From an uncultured Actinomycetes bacterium (lineage in GTDB: Bacteria; Actinomycetota; Acidimicrobiia; Acidimicrobiales; RAAP-2): 34,252 nt of DNA. The DNA is taken from contig CAIQGE010000011.1 in the NCBI GenBank assembly GCA_903871335.1, positions 1 through 34,252 of the forward strand, read 5' to 3'. Under the pieces are notes generated by a model. It was not told where the DNA came from. It made no database searches and saw only the letters and a list, made by a program, of their open reading frames with translations. The translations under genes and the position numbers were made by a program. Shown piece by piece: positions 29,845 to 34,252 of this stretch. Each line of letters begins with the position of its first letter. Within the stretch, counting starts at the first letter, position 1.

Positions 29845-30624
29845 ATGGACCTTGGCATTAGCGGTAAATGGGCGCTCGTCAGCGGTTCGTCGCGTGGACT
29901 CGGTCGGGCGTGTGCCACATCTTTGGCGCGCGAGGGAGTGAACGTCGTCTTGTGCGCCCGTCACGGCGATGCAGGTGAACAAGTCGCCCGAGAACTTGGC
30001 GAGACTTTCGGTGTCACGGCACACTTCGTGGTGGCGGACGTCAGCACCCCTGAGGGTCGACGCATCTTTTTCGAACAACACGTGGAACCGGACATTCTCG
30101 TCACGAACGCCGCGGGGCCGTCGCCGACGGCCTTCGTCGATAACTCGCCGGACATGTGGCAAGCGGCATTCGACGCCAATTTTCACTCTGCTATCGGACT
30201 CATGCAATTAGTACTTCCGGGCATGAGGCAGCGGGGATTCGGGCGCGTGATCAATATCACCTCCGCGATGGTCACCTCGCCACATCCCTTCATGACGCTG
30301 TCGATTGCGGCTCGCACTGCACTCACCGGCGTCGCGAAAGCCGTCTCGAAAGAGGTGGTGGCGAACAACGTCACCATCAATAACATCCTTCCGGAGCGTA
30401 TCGACACCGACCGTCAACGACAAATGGCAGATCTCCAGGTGCAACTGCGGGGCATCTCGCTGGAGGAGGCCTACGCGGAAATCGCGCAGTCGATTGCCGC
30501 GGGTCGCTTGGGTCGCCCCGAGGAGGTGGGCGACGCGTGCGCTTTCCTGTGTTCCGCCCAGGCGGGATTCATTTCTGGAATGAATCTTCACGTGGACGGC
30601 GGCAGCTACGAAGGACTCATCTGA
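29845..30624 (+). CDS. SDR family protein with substituted active site
   Basis: The 259-residue short-chain dehydrogenase-like protein has the cofactor motif SGSSRGLGRA (13-22), Asp65 (VVADV), TNAAG (87-91), and the active-site Ser140 (VINITSAM). However, the Tyr and Lys expected at 153 and 157 are Ser153 and Arg157 (TLSIAARTAL). This S-x3-R replacement is seen in a known subgroup of FabG-like SDRs, so it is probably a family trait rather than damage; the chemistry of the subgroup is unclear. The C-terminal FISGMNLHVDGG motif is intact. The ATG directly follows the TAA of the dioxygenase and the stop overlaps the monooxygenase start (TGATG), so it is part of the same operon. Confidence 0.9.
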   Translation: MDLGISGKWALVSGSSRGLGRACATSLAREGVNVVLCARHGDAGEQVARELGETFGVTAHFVVADVSTPEGRRIFFEQHVEPDILVTNAAGPSPTAFVDNSPDMWQAAFDANFHSAIGLMQLVLPGMRQRGFGRVINITSAMVTSPHPFMTLSIAARTALTGVAKAVSKEVVANNVTINNILPERIDTDRQRQMADLQVQLRGISLEEAYAEIAQSIAAGRLGRPEEVGDACAFLCSAQAGFISGMNLHVDGGSYEGLI

Positions 30625-32321
30625 TGTTGCGACGCGGCGAGATGCTGACGGACGTCGACGTGCTGGTCGTCGGTGGTGGACCGGTGGGGCTGATCCAAAC
30701 ATTGCTGCTGGAACAACTCGGTGTGAAGGTGGCTGTCGTCGAACAACGACACGAGGCGCAAACGGCTCCGGCGGCGCACGTCATCAGCGCCCGTACGTTT
30801 GAAATCCTGCGGAGTCTCGGTCTCGACATGGACGCCGTGGAGGCTCTCTGTCAGCGACCTTCGGACGGAGGCTGGGTTCGTTGGGTGGAGTCTCTGCGCG
30901 GAGACGAAATCGGTCGCGTTCCCTTCGAGAGTCTCCATTTAGGCAACGAAACGCTTCGCACGTCCCCGCACCCTCTCCGAAATCTCTCTCAGCACCGTCT
31001 TGAACCGTTTTTACGTTCTCACGTGAGGGACTTGCGCGGAGGGCTCCGCTGGACCACCGCCCGCTACGAGGATGACGTCGTGGTGAGCACGCTGGTAGAC
31101 GTCACGAGCGGCGAGGATATTGAAATTCGTAGTCGGTACGTGATCGCCGCGGACGGTGCGGGTAGCGCCGTGCGCCGATTTTTGGGCGTGAAGATGATCG
31201 GACCGGAGGAAATTCAAAACTTTTTGGCCATCCACGTAGAGGCCGACCTTCGCGAGGTCGTTCGAGACCGACCAGGGACGCTCTACTGGATCACCGATCC
31301 GCAGCACGCCGGGACTTTCATCGCTCACGACCCCGCGACGACGTGGGTTTACATGCGCAATTTCGACCCGCGTTCGGAATCTCTCGCCGACTATTCTCCT
31401 GAACGCGCCGAGCTCATCTTTCGACAGGCGAGCAAGATGCCCGATGGAATTCCGCTGACCGTGCGGCACGTGACGACGTGGCGAATGTCCTTCCAGGTCG
31501 CCGAGACGTATCGAGTGGGGTCATTCTTTCTCGTCGGGGATGCAGCTCACCGTTTTCCGCCGACCGGTGGCTTGGGGCTCAATACGGGCGCACCCGACGC
31601 GCAGAATCTGGCCTGGAAATTGAAGCTCGTCCTTGACGGCGTCGCTCCCGACGATTTACTCGATACCTACGAACGTGAGCGTCACCCGGTCGCGGAGCGT
31701 AACGGGCAAACGAGTCTCGACAACGCGTTTCGATTGATGGATGTGTGGGTGGCTCTCGGAGTGAGCGACGACATCGACGAGTCTCGTCGAATGATGTCCG
31801 AGGTGTTATCAACGTCCGAGGGTCGAGAGAACGTGCGGCGCGCGATTGAAAATCAAGAGGAACACTTCGACCAACTGGGTGTGCAACTCGGAACGTCCTA
31901 CACAGTGGAGAGTGGCGGCATCGTGAGCGATGGCACGACGCCTCCTGTGCCGGCGAACGCGGTGCGTGAGTACATACCGTCGACGAGCCCTGGTGTGCGA
32001 TTGCCTCACGCGTGGTTGCAATCCCTGAACGGTCCGGTGTCGACGCTTGATCTGGTGACACCCGGAAAGTTCTTACTACTCACCAACTCCCCCGAGTGGC
32101 GAGATCTTCCCGGTGATCCGATGTGGCCACTCACCCGAGTATGTGTCGGGTCGGATGTCACCGATGACAGTGGAGCCTGGGCAGCCGTCTGTTCCATAGG
32201 AGAGCGAGGAGCGCTCGTGATTCGACCGGATCAACACGTAGCGTGGCGCACGACCAAAAGTCCCGGGAGCGCCGGTCCGCTCGCCGACGTGATGAATGCT
32301 CTGCTTCATCAAAGGTCCTAG
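30624..32321 (+). CDS. FAD-dependent aromatic hydroxylase-type monooxygenase
   Basis: The 565-residue protein is a group A flavoprotein monooxygenase of the PheA/MhpA/UbiH type. It has the FAD fold DVLVVGGGPVGLIQTLLLEQ (12-31), the mid-protein DG motif VIAADGAGSAVRRFLG that contacts both FAD and NADPH, and the GD motif FFLVGDAAHRFPPTGGLGLN. A C-terminal thioredoxin-like domain of about 100 residues follows, as in phenol hydroxylase-like members. Such enzymes hydroxylate phenolic rings to give catechols. A coupled monooxygenase plus extradiol dioxygenase suggests hydroxylation then ring cleavage. The ATG at 30624 shares a base with the SDR stop; an ATG at 30642 is possible. An intrinsic terminator lies 77 bp after the stop. 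Confidence 0.93.
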   Translation: MLRRGEMLTDVDVLVVGGGPVGLIQTLLLEQLGVKVAVVEQRHEAQTAPAAHVISARTFEILRSLGLDMDAVEALCQRPSDGGWVRWVESLRGDEIGRVPFESLHLGNETLRTSPHPLRNLSQHRLEPFLRSHVRDLRGGLRWTTARYEDDVVVSTLVDVTSGEDIEIRSRYVIAADGAGSAVRRFLGVKMIGPEEIQNFLAIHVEADLREVVRDRPGTLYWITDPQHAGTFIAHDPATTWVYMRNFDPRSESLADYSPERAELIFRQASKMPDGIPLTVRHVTTWRMSFQVAETYRVGSFFLVGDAAHRFPPTGGLGLNTGAPDAQNLAWKLKLVLDGVAPDDLLDTYERERHPVAERNGQTSLDNAFRLMDVWVALGVSDDIDESRRMMSEVLSTSEGRENVRRAIENQEEHFDQLGVQLGTSYTVESGGIVSDGTTPPVPANAVREYIPSTSPGVRLPHAWLQSLNGPVSTLDLVTPGKFLLLTNSPEWRDLPGDPMWPLTRVCVGSDVTDDSGAWAAVCSIGERGALVIRPDQHVAWRTTKSPGSAGPLADVMNALLHQRS

Positions 32322-32397
32322 TTCGTCACGGTCATCGAGAAGGAAGGATGTGGTGGTGACCTCGGGTACTCAAAGACGGCGACATTCTTGAGTTTCT

Positions 32398-32422
32398 CTC
32401 GGTGATGAGCCGAGTCATTTTT
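32398..32422 (+). terminator. intrinsic terminator of the VOC-SDR-monooxygenase operon
   Basis: CTCGG (32398-32402) pairs with CCGAG (32410-32414) and is followed by a T-rich tail with five T in a row. It is the only terminator with a clear T-run in this window. The rest of the 232-bp gap (32322-32553) shows no gene; an ACTCAA/TTGAGT repeat precedes the hairpin. Confidence 0.7.
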
Positions 32423-32553
32423 GAGATCTTCATGGTGTAAATCGTTTCGGGGTGGGGAATTACGTGGTGTTTGAATGTGAATCCTGACGATGACCTGAAC
32501 CTGACGTTCTTGATGAGGCGCAATGACTTAGCGTCACGGCGAACGGAGGTTTC

Positions 32554-33813
32554 ATGATGAAGAAATTGACAACACTCGCCCGCCTCGTAGCACCCATTGC
32601 CGTGGCAGGCGTCGTGGTGGCGACCATGACGGGGGTGAGTTCAGGAACGGCATCACCCCAGTTCGGGAGCTTGTCGAACTTTGACGTCTTCAATGACACC
32701 GGCCAAGTAACCCACGGCTTCGAAATAGAGCTCGATGGGATTTCGCCGTCGAATGTCGTCTACGAATTCGGTGCTCCGTACGAGCGATACGGCAATCCAA
32801 CAGTCACGGCCATCCCGGCGGGCACTCTGGTCACCTACGCCAGCTCGTACGACTCGTCCGCGAAGTCGTGGGCGGCGGGGACGCCGCTCGCCCCTTCACC
32901 GATCACGCCGACCATGGGTCACCAGTGCTGGACCGGTGGCTCTGCGACGTACGCGACCGCAGGGTGCGAACACTTCGGATTCAGTCTCACGGCGACGCCC
33001 ACCAACGTCGTCTACAACTGGCTCGTCGCCGATCCGTCGCACACCGGACAACTCGTTGCGGCGAGTGGTGGCGGCGTGTCAATACCCGCGCCCCAGTGGT
33101 CGGTGGCGCCGGCGCCGGCGGGTGCTGCGAATCAGCAGCCCGTTGTGCAAGCGGTCGTGAACGCGCCTCCACTCGACGGTGAACCCCAATACGGGAACGC
33201 GGTGTGGGTGAAGGTCTACATGAGCGAGTCGGTCGCCAAGGCGGACCTGGGACACCTCGTGACCGGTGACAAGCAGGTGCCGAAGACCGTGGAGACCGAT
33301 TGGGCGATCATTCAAACCGGGGCGGGAGGTTCCGTCGCGCAACAGCTCGCGGACCAAGTGCAGCTGAGCCCCAAGGACAACACGATCTTGCGGCGCTACG
33401 AGTTCTACAAGTACACCGGTGCGTACGACGCGGAGAGCCACGAAGCACTACCGGTGAGCGACTCGTCTCCCGTCAAGTCTGACATTGGGAATTTGATCGG
33501 CAACCAAATGGTGGCGCTCAATCTTCCCGGTGGCTCCAAAGCGGACACCACGGCGCCAACGGCGGTGTTGTTGACGAAGTCACCCGGCAAGACCAAGGCC
33601 ATCACTCTCACCATTTCGGTCAAGGCCACGGACCCGGACAGCAAGGTCTTCACCTACTACTGCTCGCTCGACAAGGCAATTCCGAAGCTGTGCACAACGA
33701 CCACCGTGCTTCGTGCACTGAGCGTTGCGAAACACTCTTTTACGATCTACGCCGCCGACCAAGCGAATAACGCGTCGAAGCCGGTCACGCTGAGTTGGAC
33801 AGTGACGCATTGA
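32554..33813 (+). CDS. secreted protein of unknown function with Ig-like C-terminus
   Basis: The 419-residue protein has a signal peptide (basic MMKKLTTLAR, hydrophobic 11-27, cleavage likely near SSGTAS). The first part (residues ~38-290) opens FGSLSNFDVFNDTGQVTHGF and resembles uncharacterised exported proteins of this FDVFNDTG type; it has two cysteines (125, 138) that may form a disulfide. The last part (331-419) is an Ig-like or fibronectin-like domain with YYCSLDKAIPKLC and HSFTIYAADQANNAS motifs, common in exported bacterial proteins. There is no LPXTG, membrane anchor or catalytic motif, so it is probably released or loosely surface-bound. GGAGG at 32545-32549 supports the start. It stands alone as a monocistronic gene. 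Confidence 0.85.
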   Translation: MMKKLTTLARLVAPIAVAGVVVATMTGVSSGTASPQFGSLSNFDVFNDTGQVTHGFEIELDGISPSNVVYEFGAPYERYGNPTVTAIPAGTLVTYASSYDSSAKSWAAGTPLAPSPITPTMGHQCWTGGSATYATAGCEHFGFSLTATPTNVVYNWLVADPSHTGQLVAASGGGVSIPAPQWSVAPAPAGAANQQPVVQAVVNAPPLDGEPQYGNAVWVKVYMSESVAKADLGHLVTGDKQVPKTVETDWAIIQTGAGGSVAQQLADQVQLSPKDNTILRRYEFYKYTGAYDAESHEALPVSDSSPVKSDIGNLIGNQMVALNLPGGSKADTTAPTAVLLTKSPGKTKAITLTISVKATDPDSKVFTYYCSLDKAIPKLCTTTTVLRALSVAKHSFTIYAADQANNASKPVTLSWTVTH

Positions 33814-33830
33814 GTGGTGCAGAAGGACAT

Positions 33831-33853
33831 CTCGTTTCGCGCGGAGCGCCGAG
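33831..33853 (+). terminator. hairpin after the secreted-protein gene
   Basis: CTCG-tttc-GCGC-gga-GCGC-CGAG forms an eight-pair stem with a four-base bulge, 17 bases past the stop at 33813 and 7 bases before the next -10 box. It has no T-run and could instead be an operator. Confidence 0.45.
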
Positions 33854-33860
33854 GACTTAA

Positions 33861-33866
33861 TACGCT
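33861..33866 (+). promoter_or_regulatory. leaderless -10 box, TACGCT
   Basis: TACGCT is followed by six bases and the ATG at 33873, with no ribosome site, matching the recurrent layout. TAATAC overlaps it one register upstream. Confidence 0.55.
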
Positions 33867-33872
33867 CTCGAG

Positions 33873-34252
33873 ATGACCGAACGCGAAGAACTGAGCTACG
33901 AAGGATTTGGGGTGGCGTGCCGAGAGCTCGCCCAAAGCATCGCGGACTCCGGGTATCGACCCGACATCATCTTGTCGATCGCTCGGGGCGGGTTCTTCCT
34001 CGGCGCTGGTCTCGGGTACGCGCTCGGTGTGAAGAACGCCTTCATGATGAGTGTCGAGTTCTATACCGGTGTCGACGAACGGCTACCGATGCCCGTGGTG
34101 TTGCCACCGGTACCCAATCAAGTGGATCTCTCCGGTGCGGTGGTGTTGATCGCCGACGACGTCGCGGACTCCGGCGAGACGCTCAAACTGGTGACCGATT
34201 TCTGCGCGACGTCCGTGCGCGAAGTTCGTTCCGCCGTCCTCTACGAAAAGAC
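33873..34252 (+). CDS. phosphoribosyltransferase (3' end missing)
   Basis: The first 126 residues are present and the gene runs off the window. It is a type I phosphoribosyltransferase fold: DIILSIARGGFFLGAGLGYALG is the first core strand and loop, and the PRPP-binding motif VVLIADDVADSGETLKLV (about residues 90-107) has the expected two acids followed by D-S-G-E-T. The family includes xanthine/hypoxanthine-guanine phosphoribosyltransferases, which salvage purines, and regulators such as ComF. The N-terminal pattern resembles Gpt-like or uncharacterised actinobacterial PRTases, and the base recognised cannot be judged without the C-terminus. The ATG lies exactly 6 nt after TACGCT. Confidence 0.9.
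   Translation, partial: MTEREELSYEGFGVACRELAQSIADSGYRPDIILSIARGGFFLGAGLGYALGVKNAFMMSVEFYTGVDERLPMPVVLPPVPNQVDLSGAVVLIADDVADSGETLKLVTDFCATSVREVRSAVLYEK

Overview
The window looks like chromosomal DNA of a high-GC actinobacterium, most likely a planktonic member of the Acidimicrobiia. This is inferred from gene content; no search was run. Supporting signs are the four-helix actinobacterial cytochrome oxidase subunit IV, a TatA, a mycothiol-type maleylpyruvate-isomerase/DinB-fold protein, an SCO6745-family protein, an F420:NADP oxidoreductase-like protein, a heliorhodopsin, and a repeated promoter layout in which a TANNNT-like box lies exactly 6 nt before the start codon (leaderless transcription). 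I see no phage, transposon, integron, plasmid or CRISPR signature. The window is cut through a gene at both ends.

Layout: 1-609 is a partial ABC transporter ATPase (minus). 762-2236 is a two-gene plus unit (unknown protein and a metallo-beta-lactamase-fold hydrolase) ending in a 14-bp perfect hairpin built into its last codons. 2262-5226 is the aa3 oxidase block ctaC-ctaD-ctaF (minus), neighbours overlapping by one base. Upstream lie a leader with three inverted repeats, tatA, a CopD-like membrane protein and an enoyl-CoA hydratase. 7092-10901 holds a shortened GH1-like protein, a DedA protein, an unusual DoxX-Cys cluster-Tat-Rieske fusion and an alpha/beta hydrolase. 10974-13472 is an SCO6745 / membrane protein / FAD oxidoreductase unit that meets ogt tail to tail.

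14006-18361 holds an epoxide-hydrolase-like protein and the split transhydrogenase operon pntAA-pntAB-pntB. An F420:NADP oxidoreductase-like gene is coupled to pntB by a one-base overlap, which suggests joint control of NADH, NADPH and perhaps F420H2 pools. 18358-19744 has an aldo/keto reductase and a divergent SRPBCC protein. 19788-23552 is a tightly packed run of aarF-like kinase, 3Fe-4S ferredoxin, gltX and a YdcF-like protein, followed by tRNA-Gln(CTG) and tRNA-Glu(CTC), so the synthetase sits beside the two tRNAs it may charge.

23876-27510 (minus) carries a heliorhodopsin, an NAD(P)-binding/DUF2867 fusion, a methyltransferase and a DinB-fold protein. 28100-32321 is a TetR regulator divergent from an extradiol (VOC) dioxygenase, an SDR with a substituted active site and an FAD monooxygenase: a compact candidate catabolic operon for an aromatic or related compound. 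32554-33813 encodes a secreted protein of unknown function with an Ig-like tail, and 33873 to the end is a partial phosphoribosyltransferase. The most unusual items are the DoxX-Rieske fusion, the heliorhodopsin neighbourhood, the pnt/F420 coupling and the VOC-SDR-monooxygenase operon.
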